DNA of 64,000 nt from NCBI RefSeq assembly GCF_001748285.1, contig NZ_BDGT01000010.1, positions 1 to 64,000 of the forward strand. Direction: 5' to 3'. The position numbers and the translations under genes were made by a program. Under the pieces are notes generated by a model that was not told the origin of the DNA, did not search any database, and saw only the letters and a program-made list of their open reading frames with translations. This document shows, piece by piece, positions 1 to 8,956 of this stretch (its first letter is position 1; every line of letters starts with the position of its first letter). The DNA comes from Thermogemmatispora onikobensis. Its GTDB lineage: Bacteria; Chloroflexota; Ktedonobacteria; Ktedonobacterales; Ktedonobacteraceae.

Positions 1-142
1 TCCAGTCCCTCTTTTACCCAGCCGTCGCCACAGTCGAGCCAACTGGACGTGGCATATCTAAGCCTGTATTGCTGCATTTTTCCTATCTGGCTGCTACTAA
101 CCTCGACCTGCGGGATGTTGCTAGAAATGCTGATTCAGAAGC
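1..142. other. Left-edge non-coding stretch
   Basis: This lies downstream of the leftward sua5 gene. I see no convincing gene, RNA or terminator here. The rightward frame that begins at 69 is an antisense shadow of sua5. Confidence 0.5.
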
Positions 143-1282
143 TCAGCGAACTCCTTCAGCCGCGTCTGCGGAGGGGTCAACCTGGATAATTCGCCCACCC
201 GCCGCACGCCGCAGGCGGTCCTGTACTGCCAGCCCCAGGCCCACAGGTCGGAAGCTGCGACAGAGGATCACATTGACTCCTGCCTCTTCTAGCGCCCGCA
301 AGGTGGCGAAGAGGGCCGCCGCCACCTTCTCCGGCTCCTCCAGCGAGGCTGGTGCGCGCACCAGCACCCCGCGTTCCTCACATGGACGCAATGCCTCCCG
401 ATCCTCGACCGCCGCCAGAATGCCCACCCGCTCGCCTCGCCCCAGACGACGCAGGGCCTCAGCGACAAGGGCCTTTCTCTGGGCCTCATCTTCGCCCTCA
501 AAGAGCAGCAGAGGCACTATCGGCGAATAGTGCACCAGCAATTGACCAGGCGAGCGCTGGGCTGGCCCCTCCTCGCTCTCGGGATCGTTAGAGGCCGTGG
601 TCTGCGGCGGCAGCGGAGGCTCAATCTCCGGCAGCACCTCCCGCAGAGCCTCCAGGCTGGTTCCACCAGGGCGCAAGATGCGCGGAGCCGGCGCAGCGAC
701 ATCGACCACCGTCGACTCAACGCCGACCGGTGTTGGCCCCCCATCGAGGATCAGCGGTACGCGCCCGCCGAGATCTGCCAGCGCGTGCTGGGCCGTCGTT
801 GGACTGACATGCTTGAAGCGGTTGGCGCTGGGCGCCGCGATGGGCCTGCCGGCAGCCCGAATGAGCGCACGCGCTACGGGATGGCTCGGCATGCGCACTG
901 CCACCGTCTCCAGGCCCGCTGTCACCAGCGTTGGCACCCGCCGCCCACGTGGCAAGATCAACGTTAATGGGCCTGGCCAGAACACTTCGGCAAGCCGCCG
1001 CGCCCGCTCCGGCACAGCCGCAGCCACTGTCTCCAGCTCTTCTATCTGTGCTATATGAACAATAAGCGGATCAGTGAACGGGCGCCCCTTGGCGGCAAAG
1101 ATGCGGCGAGCCGCCTCCTCGCGCAAGGCATCGCCGCCCAGGCCGTAGACGGTCTCCGTCGGAAAGACCACCAGCTCGCCTGCGCGCAGCAGCGACGCCG
1201 CTCGCTCAATGATATCCGCTTGCGGCTGCTGGGGATCAACAGGGATGACTACAGTAGGAACTGCCTTGATCTCGTCTGCCAT
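143..1282 (-). CDS. sua5: L-threonylcarbamoyladenylate synthase (long Sua5 type)
   Basis: Makes threonylcarbamoyl-AMP from threonine, bicarbonate and ATP for the t6A37 modification of ANN-decoding tRNAs, in the cytosol. The YrdC fold fills about residues 20-215, with FPTETVYGLGGDA starting at residue 40, AAKGRPFTDPL and the SANRFKHVSPTTA stretch. A C-terminal Sua5 domain follows, so this is the long type (about 379 aa). I chose the start at 1282 because family similarity begins soon after it. In-frame ATGs at 1330 and 1345 would add 16 or 21 residues, and none of the three has a strong ribosome site. It sits 194 bp downstream of the NUDIX gene on the same strand and may be cotranscribed with it. 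Confidence 0.92.
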   Translation of the reverse strand: MADEIKAVPTVVIPVDPQQPQADIIERAASLLRAGELVVFPTETVYGLGGDALREEAARRIFAAKGRPFTDPLIVHIAQIEELETVAAAVPERARRLAEVFWPGPLTLILPRGRRVPTLVTAGLETVAVRMPSHPVARALIRAAGRPIAAPSANRFKHVSPTTAQHALADLGGRVPLILDGGPTPVGVESTVVDVAAPAPRILRPGGTSLEALREVLPEIEPPLPPQTTASNDPESEEGPAQRSPGQLLVHYSPIVPLLLFEGEDEAQRKALVAEALRRLGRGERVGILAAVEDREALRPCEERGVLVRAPASLEEPEKVAAALFATLRALEEAGVNVILCRSFRPVGLGLAVQDRLRRAAGGRIIQVDPSADAAEGVR

Positions 1283-1476
1283 GAGTATCTGAGCAACCAC
1301 CTTCTTGATAGAAGTCAGCGCTGGTCTCATCGCCCCCCATAACAATCAAGGGAAGAGCCAGCCCACATGCTCAACGTGCCGCGCTACGCCGTGCCATTGG
1401 ACAAGGCGCCCGCCCTCTGATCTCTGATACAAGCCATACCGCCGGCAGCAGGTGCTGAGGCCGATCAGAAGACAGG

Positions 1477-1989
1477 CTAGCGCCCTCGCCCAGGCTTCAG
1501 CTCTGACTCTGGCCCTTGCTCCCCGCTTGTCTGCCTGGCGAGAAAGCGCTCATAGTCGGCAAAGATAGCCTGCGTTCCTTCGCCCAGGCGGCTCAGGGCC
1601 TCTTCACGCTCCAGCCAGAGCGGCTCACCCTCCATACTTGCCCGCAGCTGGCCGCCGATCACCTCGCCGCAGACGACCGCCGTCAGCGCACTCATCTGCG
1701 TCAGGGAAGCGCTCACCAACCAATAGCAGCCGATAATGCTCTGGGTCCGAATGCGCAGGCCCGTCTCCTCCTCACACTCGCGCACCGCCGCCTCGAAAGG
1801 TGTCTCGCGCCAGCGGATAAAGCCGCCTGGGAAGCTCCAGGTGCCGCGGGCCGTTCGTACTACCAGAAAGCGCCCTTCGCTCTCAACGACTACATTGACC
1901 GCCCCAAGCGGCGGTAAGTTGCCGACAAGCAGAACATTGAGCAGATTAAAACAGATGCTCGCGATGGCCTTGAGCAGGCTATAAACCAC
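1477..1989 (-). CDS. NUDIX hydrolase
   Basis: A 170-aa protein with a full Nudix box (pattern GX5EX7REUXEEXGU) spelled GFIRWRETPFEAAVRECEEETGL, which coordinates the metal for hydrolysis of nucleoside-diphosphate-X substrates. The substrate cannot be told from sequence. The first about 25 residues are hydrophobic (LLKAIASICFNLLNVLLVG), which suggests membrane association or an unusual N-terminal helix. The start is a GTG at 1989 with a strong GGAGGAGAGG ribosome site just upstream. It lies between the kinase-like gene and sua5, all leftward. Confidence 0.88.
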   Translation of the reverse strand: MVYSLLKAIASICFNLLNVLLVGNLPPLGAVNVVVESEGRFLVVRTARGTWSFPGGFIRWRETPFEAAVRECEEETGLRIRTQSIIGCYWLVSASLTQMSALTAVVCGEVIGGQLRASMEGEPLWLEREEALSRLGEGTQAIFADYERFLARQTSGEQGPESELKPGRGR

Positions 1990-2333
1990 AGGTTGCCTCT
2001 CCTCCCATCAGCCAATATACTATGGTTCTCATTGTATCCCATATGGGAAGGGGGAAGAGGAGGCCCTCCCTCTCCCAGTTCAGCCTCATGCTCCACACCA
2101 GCAGCGCCAGTGGAAGCCTGAGTACCATTCACCAGACAAAAAAGCCCGATCGGGATGCTCCCGACCGGGGACAAGCGTGCAGGTCAGCCAACCAGCCAGT
2201 CCAACCGCACCGCAGGCAGGGGCCGCGCGCCAGGCAAACAGGCCCAGGCAGCCAGCCAACACCCTGGACAGGAGAGCCAATGTGGACAGCGTGGAGGACG
2301 ATGAGGACGCTGGACCGGGGTTGCTCTCAGTGC
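1990..2333. other. Intergenic region with terminator and C-rich repeats
   Basis: 344 bp between the kinase-fold gene and the NUDIX gene. It holds a leftward intrinsic terminator (2138-2169) and a simple C-rich tract of CCAACC/CCAGCC type units near 2185-2206 and 2250-2265. No gene is seen. Confidence 0.6.
2138..2169 (-). terminator. Intrinsic terminator of the kinase-fold gene
   Basis: On the minus strand an 11-bp stem (2159-2169 paired with 2145-2155, one G-U pair) closes a 3-nt loop and is followed at once by a run of six T. It lies about 165 nt after the stop of the kinase/FHA gene. Confidence 0.85.
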
Positions 2334-4673
2334 CTACGCGCCGCTCTGACCGTTGGAGGTGGTGCACTCCTGTTGGAGTTGGTAAGCCTCTTCCCAGCTG
2401 TGGCAGACAATCAGCTCGTGGTCACCAAGGCGAATCCGATCACCGGAGCGGAGTACCTGGCTCCCCCTCTGCTCCAGACGCTGGCCGTTGATAAACACTC
2501 CCTCGGCGTTATCACCGTCTTGAATGAGTAGCTCCGTTCCTGCTCGCCGCAGAAAGGCATGGCGACGCGAGACCCGGCGATCTCCCTCCAGCAGAATACC
2601 GCTATCGCCGGCCCGCCCGATGCTGATCTCAGGAGCGGCAAGCTCCACAATAGTGGCCTGGCGGGCAGCTGTCGCCGGCGGCAAGACCAGAATGTAGGTG
2701 GGAGCAGCGACAAGGGGCACTCCCTCAGCAGAGGCTGACACTGGCGCTCTCTGCGCTTCCTCCTGTTGCTCTGACAACCGTCCCTGCTCGCCTCCCTGGC
2801 GCTCCTCCTCTCCATCATCTCTGGCAGCCGGGGCCTGGGCCTCCTCACATGCTTCTTGCGCCTGAGTTCCATTGGCAGCGGGCAGCGCCGGGGCAGCATC
2901 TGCGATCGCGTCCACCTCTGCAGCCTTTTGCTGTCCGTCGGTCTCCGACACAGGGTCCCCCGCTGACCGGCCATGCAGGCCCGAAAGCACTTCGAGCAAG
3001 GACACCTCAACAGGAGACTGCGGCGGGAGGTCCACGGTCACAGGCGACAGGATCGCTGTTCCCGTTTCAGGCTGGTCAACCCGCTCCTGCCCTGTGACAA
3101 TGGTCACAGCCATCTCCGGCGCAAGCATCGCCAACTCAGTCGCTGCTGAGGCAGCAACCTGACTCACCCTCTCGGATGTCGACACATCTGGGCCTGGGGA
3201 GCGGGTCGCCTGGAGCAGCGCCTCAAAATAGGTCAGCGCAGAGCCAGAGGAAGAAACGTCACCTGTCGGCCCGGTGGCGGCCTCTCTGGGCCCCGCTTCC
3301 GCCTCTCCTTCATCCTCGGAACCAGAGGCAGGCGGTTCCGCTAGCCGCTCTGACTGAATCTGGGCCGGCTCCTCGCCCGAGGCCAGTGAATCAGCAGCTG
3401 ACCCCGCTTCCTCACCAGCTATCACCTGGCGCTGCTCGGGCCCGGCTGTCACCTCCGCCTCCTGTTGCGACTGCGGCAAAGATGGGAGCAAGCGCTCCGC
3501 ATCGCCTGAAGCTGGCAACTCATCATCGGTGAGCAAGATCTCAGCTGTAGCCTGCGTCTCAGCCACAGGGAGCGTCGCAGCGAGCCGCTCCTCGGGTTGT
3601 TCAGTGGCAGCCTCTTCCTCCTCCAGGGCAGTTGCTTGCTCCGGCGAGACCTCCTCGACCTCCTTATCCGGTACCATCACAGCTGCCCTTTCAGACTGAC
3701 TCTGACCAACAGCACTTTCCTCCACCCCGCCGGCCTCAAGCGCGGTCCCCGGCTCTTCTCGCTCTGGTGGCTCTCGCGCCGGCTCTTCCTGCAGGCCGGC
3801 AGCAGCCAGCTCGACCGCCGCCACTGGGCGCGGCATCGCCTGCTGCAGCGCCTCGGCAAAGGCCAGCACTGAAGGATAGCGATCCTCGGGATAGACCGAG
3901 AGCGCGCGGCGAATCACCCCCTCAATCTCCACCGGTATCTGCGGATTTAGCGATAGGAGCGATGGGAATGACTCACTCAGCTTGGCCTGCGCAATCTCCT
4001 CGGGCAACCCCAAATAGGGAGGGCGCCCAGCGATCCACGTATAGGCAATCACCGCCAGCGCAAACTGATCGCTGGCCTGCGTTGCTCGCCCACCAAGCTG
4101 CTCTGGAGCCGCCGTCACCGGCAAGATCGGACGCTGCAGCCGCCCGAAGCGACGCACAAAGTGAGCCAGACCGACATCGGCCAGCATGAACGGCGCATAG
4201 TCCGACGCTCCTTCCACATTTGGCCCACGCAGCACCATAATATTGGTCAGGCTCAGCCCCCCATGCAGATAGCCGGCATGATGCACATGCTGCAGCGCCT
4301 GCGCCAACTGCTGAGTGTAGCTGACCGCCGCTGACAGCTCCAGCGGCGGACTAAACCACAAGCGCCCGTCACTATTCAGGAGCGAGCCACTGCTGAACAA
4401 GCGCCGCGCCACATACAAATTGCCGTGCAGCTCCCCATAATCGAGCACCGGAGCCAGGTAGCGGTGAGTCAGCTGACTGATTCCTTGCATCTCGCGGAAA
4501 AACTGCCGCCGCGCTGCATCCGAGAGCGGCGCCCAGGGATGCAGCAGCTTCAGTACCACCTTCCGCAGCAGCAGCGTATCCTCCGCCTCATAGCTCTCAC
4601 CAGCTACTCCGCTGCCAAGGAGCCTGATCACGCGATAGCGTTCGAACCTCTGGCCTTCTCGCAATGCCGGCAT
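2334..4673 (-). CDS. Kinase-fold (pseudokinase) protein with C-terminal FHA domain
   Basis: 779 aa. Residues about 12-290 follow the bacterial Ser/Thr kinase (PknB) fold: glycine loop LLGSGVAG (18-25), VVLKLL lysine K42, helix-C glutamate E61, APE motif and SDQFALAVIAY. The catalytic loop reads HGGLSLTN at 137-144, so the HRD aspartate (Gly139) and the usual Lys (Ser141) are missing; DFG is DVG (166-168). It is therefore probably a pseudokinase that acts by binding. Residues about 300-650 are a Glu/Ala-rich disordered linker. The last about 110 residues are an FHA phosphothreonine-binding domain (ISIGRAG, VSRRHAFLRR, GVFINGQ). There is no transmembrane segment. Start at 4673 has GAGG upstream; an ATG at 4703 has none. 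Confidence 0.85.
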   Translation of the reverse strand: MPALREGQRFERYRVIRLLGSGVAGESYEAEDTLLLRKVVLKLLHPWAPLSDAARRQFFREMQGISQLTHRYLAPVLDYGELHGNLYVARRLFSSGSLLNSDGRLWFSPPLELSAAVSYTQQLAQALQHVHHAGYLHGGLSLTNIMVLRGPNVEGASDYAPFMLADVGLAHFVRRFGRLQRPILPVTAAPEQLGGRATQASDQFALAVIAYTWIAGRPPYLGLPEEIAQAKLSESFPSLLSLNPQIPVEIEGVIRRALSVYPEDRYPSVLAFAEALQQAMPRPVAAVELAAAGLQEEPAREPPEREEPGTALEAGGVEESAVGQSQSERAAVMVPDKEVEEVSPEQATALEEEEAATEQPEERLAATLPVAETQATAEILLTDDELPASGDAERLLPSLPQSQQEAEVTAGPEQRQVIAGEEAGSAADSLASGEEPAQIQSERLAEPPASGSEDEGEAEAGPREAATGPTGDVSSSGSALTYFEALLQATRSPGPDVSTSERVSQVAASAATELAMLAPEMAVTIVTGQERVDQPETGTAILSPVTVDLPPQSPVEVSLLEVLSGLHGRSAGDPVSETDGQQKAAEVDAIADAAPALPAANGTQAQEACEEAQAPAARDDGEEERQGGEQGRLSEQQEEAQRAPVSASAEGVPLVAAPTYILVLPPATAARQATIVELAAPEISIGRAGDSGILLEGDRRVSRRHAFLRRAGTELLIQDGDNAEGVFINGQRLEQRGSQVLRSGDRIRLGDHELIVCHSWEEAYQLQQECTTSNGQSGA

Positions 4674-4858
4674 AGGCGACCTCGCTTTTTCCCCAGATAG
4701 CATCTGTTGCTATTGTAGCATGTTTCTGCTGGCAGACAGCAAAGCAGTAGTACTAAATCGGGGAACCTGCCAGGTAGCAGGAACACCGCAGAACGATCCT
4801 CAACCTCCTCCAAGATAAGGAGACACAAGGAGCAACGAGCAACTGCCCGCCAGAGCAC

Positions 4859-5791
4859 TTAGTGATCCTCGCGCTCAACCGTCGCCCTCCCATCGTTCTG
4901 CCCCCAGCCCGCTGTCGGCTCTTCGCCTGAAGCGGGCCACTCAGGATTAGCCCCCGCAGCGGTCTCCGAGGGAGCGGAGACGCTTTCTGCCAGCGGGACC
5001 GCAGTGAGCGCTCTCTCCCTTTGCTCAAGAGCAGGAGCCTCACCCCCACACCTGGTCTCACCCTGATGAGCCTGAGCGCGAGCCGCCTGCCGCTGCCGGG
5101 CCAGGCGAGCACGACGCAGGCGATAGAACAGCAGAACCGCCAAGCCGACGATGACCAGCGCCAGCGCTCCGGCCCAGCTAATGGCCCGCGCCAGATGCTC
5201 GACAGCCGCAAAATTGTCATGAAAGACGCGCCCGGCGAAGTAGCCAAGCAGTCCGAAAACGGTCGCCCAGAGAATGCCCCCGGCAGCATTGTAGATCAGA
5301 AAGGTCCGCCAACGCATCCGATTGACACCGGCCAGAAAGGCCGCCCAGGCCCGCAGCACGGCGATGAAACGCCCGAAAAAAACTGTTTTATCTCCGTGAC
5401 GAGCAAAGAACTGCTCAGCGCGATCCAGATGCTCAGGCTTGAGAAAGATATAGCGCCCAAAGCGCTCGACCAGCGGTCTGCCGCCATGCCGTCCGAGCAG
5501 ATAACCGAAATTATCCCCCACGATGGCCCCCAGCGCGGCACAGGCGATGACAAGAGGAATTTGCAACTGGCGATCGACCCCCGCCAGAAACGAGGCGAGC
5601 AAGAGCATGGTCTCCCCAGGAAAGGGAATGCCCGAGCTTTCAATCATAATAAAGAGGGCCACCGCGGGATAGCCCCAAACATGGAGCGCATCCTGTAGCG
5701 TCTGCAGAGAGATCAGGGCAGCAATGACCCCCAAAAGCAGGGCTGGCCTGCTGGCAAGGCTCACCAGCGCCAGGCGCGACCACCAGAACAT
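4859..5791 (-). CDS. DedA-family membrane protein (SNARE-associated/VTT domain)
   Basis: A 310-aa polytopic inner-membrane protein. The DedA core (residues about 40-210) has the family signatures ESSGIPFPGETMLLLASFLAG, GDNFGYLLGR and a late amphipathic FFGRFIAVLRAWAAFLAGVNRM segment. DedA proteins are thought to be lipid scramblases or flippases (for example undecaprenyl-phosphate recycling); the exact substrate here is unknown. The C-terminal about 90 residues are a charged Ala/Glu/Arg-rich tail that most family members lack. Strong AAAGGAGG ribosome site 4 nt before ATG at 5791. It lies 91 bp after a membrane glycosyltransferase and 185 bp before the pseudokinase gene, so the three may share a transcript. 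Confidence 0.9.
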   Translation of the reverse strand: MFWWSRLALVSLASRPALLLGVIAALISLQTLQDALHVWGYPAVALFIMIESSGIPFPGETMLLLASFLAGVDRQLQIPLVIACAALGAIVGDNFGYLLGRHGGRPLVERFGRYIFLKPEHLDRAEQFFARHGDKTVFFGRFIAVLRAWAAFLAGVNRMRWRTFLIYNAAGGILWATVFGLLGYFAGRVFHDNFAAVEHLARAISWAGALALVIVGLAVLLFYRLRRARLARQRQAARAQAHQGETRCGGEAPALEQRERALTAVPLAESVSAPSETAAGANPEWPASGEEPTAGWGQNDGRATVEREDH

Positions 5792-5882
5792 GCATCCTCC
5801 TTTGCTTCTGCGGCTTCCTCACACATCAAGCAAGCGACCGTGTACCGGGCCAGTATACGCCCTCGTCCGGCCAAAGACAACC

Positions 5883-7628
5883 TCAAGAGCCGGACATGGG
5901 TAGCTGGAGACCCCCTTGAGTGCCCTGCCGTTTGCCCCGCCACCAGCCTCCTAGCCAGGTTAGCCCAAAGGCCAGCAGCGGAGGCGCGACAGCGCTAAGC
6001 CCCATCCAGCCAATCCAGCCGCCGCCCACCGGAAGGTAGCCACGCGAGAAATAAACAGCAAAGGCCGAGAGGGAGAAGACCAGCACAAAGACTAGCAAAG
6101 CATACTCCAGCGCCGCCGGTCTCCCACGCTGCGGCAAGGCCAGCGGAGCCAGCCCGACGAGCCAGGCTACATACCAGGGGAAAAACCAGGGTGTCACCAG
6201 AAAGATCGCCCCCATCGTCAGCAGCGCCCCCATCGCCCAACGCTCTAGCCGCGGTTGCTCCCAGACCAGCCACAGGGCCATTGCCAGGGTCATCAGCAAC
6301 GCCACTCCCTGCAGCAGATTCCAGGTACTTCGCCGTCCTAAGAGATCGAGCATCGGCCCTGCCCAGCCCCCCAGTGGCTGCGGGTGATAGTACCTCCACT
6401 CCTGAATGGCGCGCAGGATCGAAAATTGACCCAGCTCACGGCTCGTCGAGGGCGGGGCCAACAGGCTGACGACGATGTCATGTGGACTATGACCGAGCCA
6501 GAATGGGAGATAGGCTAGCCCCACCAGCAAGATTGCGCAGCCAAACGCCAGGAGCAGCTGGGTGACCACCAGCCTCCAGCGCCGGCGCAGCGCCAGCAGC
6601 AGGGGCTGGCCCCCGTCGCGCTGCAGGGTACGGAAGAGCAGCAGGCAAAGGAAGAGCGCCACCCCGAGCAAGGCCGTAAACTTGATGAGGACTGCCAGCA
6701 GCATGGCTGCCAGGGCCGGCAACCAGTAGCGCACCCGCTCCAGACGGCTGCCATCAGGATCAGCACAGCAGGAACAGCCCAGCAGCAGGCAGGTCATCAT
6801 CAAGAGATCGTTATGGGCCCCCAACGCACTCTCAATGAGCATCAGAGGATTGAGGCCATAGAGCACGGCCCCTACAGTGATCACGCGCTGTGAGCGACCC
6901 AGGTCCCCCAGCAGGCGGGCGATCAGACCCATATTGAGCAGGTGCGCCCCCAGAGCCAGGAGACGAAAAGCCAGCAGATACGCCGGCGCATTCCCCCCCA
7001 GGAGCCAGCTCAGGGCCGCACAGATCATCAGCCAGAGCGGGCCATAGGCCGCCACGGCGGTCTTCCAGTCATCCAGCGAGGTCAGAGGGTCGTCCGGGAA
7101 GGCAGAGAGCGGCACAAAGTAGGGATTGGCCCCATGCGCTACCATAACCCGGCCATAGCCGGCGTAGACAAAGATATCGTGCGAGAGCATCCCAGGCGCT
7201 ACCACAAGTACTCCCCCACTGACAAGGAGCACTCCAGCCGCGAGCCACAACAGCCCACGGCGACGCCCCACCGTCGTGGCCAGCCTCCAGCTCAGCCATA
7301 ACAGAGACAGATAGAGCACGAAGAGGATGATAATCAGAGTATGAAAGGTGAGATCAGCTCTATCTAAAAAAGGCAAGAAACGCGCAAGAGCCTTCGCCAG
7401 TCTGGCAGGCAACCACAGTCCCAGGGGCGTGAGCGCTCTCCCAGGAAGCTGACCGGCGATAGGGTGCCCAGCCAGCTGCTCCAGGGAGGCAATAGCCGCA
7501 ACAACGATGGCCAGATAACAAGCAAGGAGCAGAGCGACGCCCAAGAATCCCAGACCGGCCCGCGGTGGTTTCGTCCGCACCACCCGCTCCTTGATTGGAT
7601 TGTTGTATGTCAACAGCGTCTCTGTCAT
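5883..7628 (-). CDS. Polytopic membrane glycosyltransferase (polyprenyl-phosphomannose type)
   Basis: About 581 aa with a dozen or so predicted membrane helices. The layout is that of GT-C enzymes of the MptA/MptB alpha-1,6-mannosyltransferase type, which use polyprenyl-phosphate sugars outside the membrane. Visible signatures are the first loop SHDIFVYAGYGRVMVAHGANPY, YGPLW, and LNPLMLIESALGAHNDLLMM. A paralogue lies at 56344-58101 with the same motifs (SQDVFSYITYARIGV, AYGPTW, WNPLLLLEACVNAHND). Donor and acceptor are not known. I prefer the ATG at 7628; a TTG at 7667 would add 13 residues. It lies between the Gpi18-like gene and the DedA gene. Confidence 0.8.
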   Translation of the reverse strand: MTETLLTYNNPIKERVVRTKPPRAGLGFLGVALLLACYLAIVVAAIASLEQLAGHPIAGQLPGRALTPLGLWLPARLAKALARFLPFLDRADLTFHTLIIILFVLYLSLLWLSWRLATTVGRRRGLLWLAAGVLLVSGGVLVVAPGMLSHDIFVYAGYGRVMVAHGANPYFVPLSAFPDDPLTSLDDWKTAVAAYGPLWLMICAALSWLLGGNAPAYLLAFRLLALGAHLLNMGLIARLLGDLGRSQRVITVGAVLYGLNPLMLIESALGAHNDLLMMTCLLLGCSCCADPDGSRLERVRYWLPALAAMLLAVLIKFTALLGVALFLCLLLFRTLQRDGGQPLLLALRRRWRLVVTQLLLAFGCAILLVGLAYLPFWLGHSPHDIVVSLLAPPSTSRELGQFSILRAIQEWRYYHPQPLGGWAGPMLDLLGRRSTWNLLQGVALLMTLAMALWLVWEQPRLERWAMGALLTMGAIFLVTPWFFPWYVAWLVGLAPLALPQRGRPAALEYALLVFVLVFSLSAFAVYFSRGYLPVGGGWIGWMGLSAVAPPLLAFGLTWLGGWWRGKRQGTQGGLQLPMSGS

Positions 7629-7749
7629 AGATTGCGTAGTGAGTAGACTGCAACTGCAGATGGACAAACAGCCTCCTGCTGCCAGGATTCGCGCAGAACC
7701 AGAGCAGCGGGGCGGCTACTAGAAACTCGCTTCGCCGACCGCTCACCAC

Positions 7750-7793
7750 ACCGTTCTCATACCGTTCTCACACCGTTCTCATACCGTTCTCAC
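7750..7793. repeat. Four 11-bp tandem repeats across a gene end
   Basis: The unit ACCGTTCTCAY (Y alternating T and C) is repeated four times in exact register at 7750, 7761, 7772 and 7783, a 2 x 22-bp array. It covers the stop codon of the leftward Gpi18-like gene (stop at 7790-7792) and its trailing sequence. Confidence 0.9.
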
Positions 7794-8956
7794 ACCATCC
7801 AGAACCCCTGGATGAAAATGATGGTCAGGGTGGCCAGCAGCGGCGGGAAGATCAAGGTGATCGCCTGATGAAGGCGCGGATGCTCGCAGGCCAGGGCCGC
7901 CAGAGTCATGAAGCCCGGGAACATCTCCAGGACAAAGCGCTGGTTGGAGATCAGCGAGTCGGGCTGATTGATGCTTGGCTCTACCAAATAGAGCAGCAGC
8001 AGGGCCGCCATCCAGAGCGTATAGCTGAAGCGCAGCCGGCGCCAGCCCAGCACCGCCAGGACGATAAAGCCCAGGGTGGCACTGAGATCGAGTACGAGAT
8101 GGACCGAGAAGAGCGAACCGGCTGGCTGGAGCCAGAACAGCTCTACCAGGGCCTTCCAGATGCCTACCCAGGGCCAGACGGTGCGATGGGACCAGCGATA
8201 TTGTACTGCCGCGAAGCTGAACGGTGAATGGAAAAGATGCCAGCAATAGAGACAATAGATGGCGGTACCCAGCGGAATCAGCACGACTGGTAGTATCCGT
8301 AGGATGAACGAACGCCATTCACTCCGCTCGGGAAGCAGCCCGAGGCTGTTACGGGCAGCCCAGGCTTCCCAGAGGAAGGGCAATACAAGTAAGATACCCG
8401 GCGAGCGGGTCAGGGAGGCCAGCATGCCCAGCAGCCCAGCCAGCCACCAACGCCGCCGACGCATGGCCAGGAAGCAGCCGGTGACCAACAGCAAAAAGAG
8501 CGACTCATTATAGGCGGCAAAGAAGAAGAAGGCCGTTGGGAAAATACAAAGGTAGAGCAGCGTGCGACGGCTGACTTGATCGCCCAGGGCCTCACTGGCG
8601 AGCTGGTAGAGCGTGAATAAGGAGCCAAGCAGTGCCAGGTTGCTGATGAGCATGCCAAAGAAAAGATAGCCGTGGTTTCCCACAAGATGGGCCAAAATAG
8701 TAATTAAGAGAGGGAAAAGAGGAAAGAAAGCGCTGTCGAAAGGGCTACGATAGCCAAACTGAGCAATCTCAACGTAGTGGACGGCATCCCAGCGCTTCCA
8801 CGACATGGCCGCCGCCAGCAGGCTTACTGGTGGCGCGATGTACTGCGGTGGTCGCGGACCATTGAGCAGCGTGTAGGCAAAATAGGTGACCAGAAGAAGC
8901 GCGATGCGGCTGCAGATAAAGAGCCAGAGAATATCAGCGGTTGGCGCACGTTTCAT
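7790..8956 (-). CDS. Gpi18-like mannosyltransferase family membrane protein
   Basis: A 388-aa polytopic protein resembling bacterial relatives of the PIG-V/Gpi18 mannosyltransferases (COG5542 type). Signatures are WKRWDAVHYVEIAQFGY in the first outer loop (family W-D-x-x-x-Y-x-x-I-A-x-x-G-Y), FFPLFPLL, FPTAFFFFAAYNESLF and LTRSPGILL. It would transfer a sugar from a lipid carrier on the outer face of the membrane, for envelope glycan or protein glycosylation. ATG at 8956 has a GAGGAG site upstream. It heads the leftward glycosyltransferase-DedA block, and its last codons run into an 11-bp tandem repeat. Confidence 0.82.
   Translation of the reverse strand: MKRAPTADILWLFICSRIALLLVTYFAYTLLNGPRPPQYIAPPVSLLAAAMSWKRWDAVHYVEIAQFGYRSPFDSAFFPLFPLLITILAHLVGNHGYLFFGMLISNLALLGSLFTLYQLASEALGDQVSRRTLLYLCIFPTAFFFFAAYNESLFLLLVTGCFLAMRRRRWWLAGLLGMLASLTRSPGILLVLPFLWEAWAARNSLGLLPERSEWRSFILRILPVVLIPLGTAIYCLYCWHLFHSPFSFAAVQYRWSHRTVWPWVGIWKALVELFWLQPAGSLFSVHLVLDLSATLGFIVLAVLGWRRLRFSYTLWMAALLLLYLVEPSINQPDSLISNQRFVLEMFPGFMTLAALACEHPRLHQAITLIFPPLLATLTIIFIQGFWMV

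Noticed and set aside
4625-4640. GTTCGAACCTC resembling a tRNA T-arm
   Set aside because: It lies inside the kinase-fold coding region near its start and no acceptor, D-arm or anticodon arm can be drawn around it.
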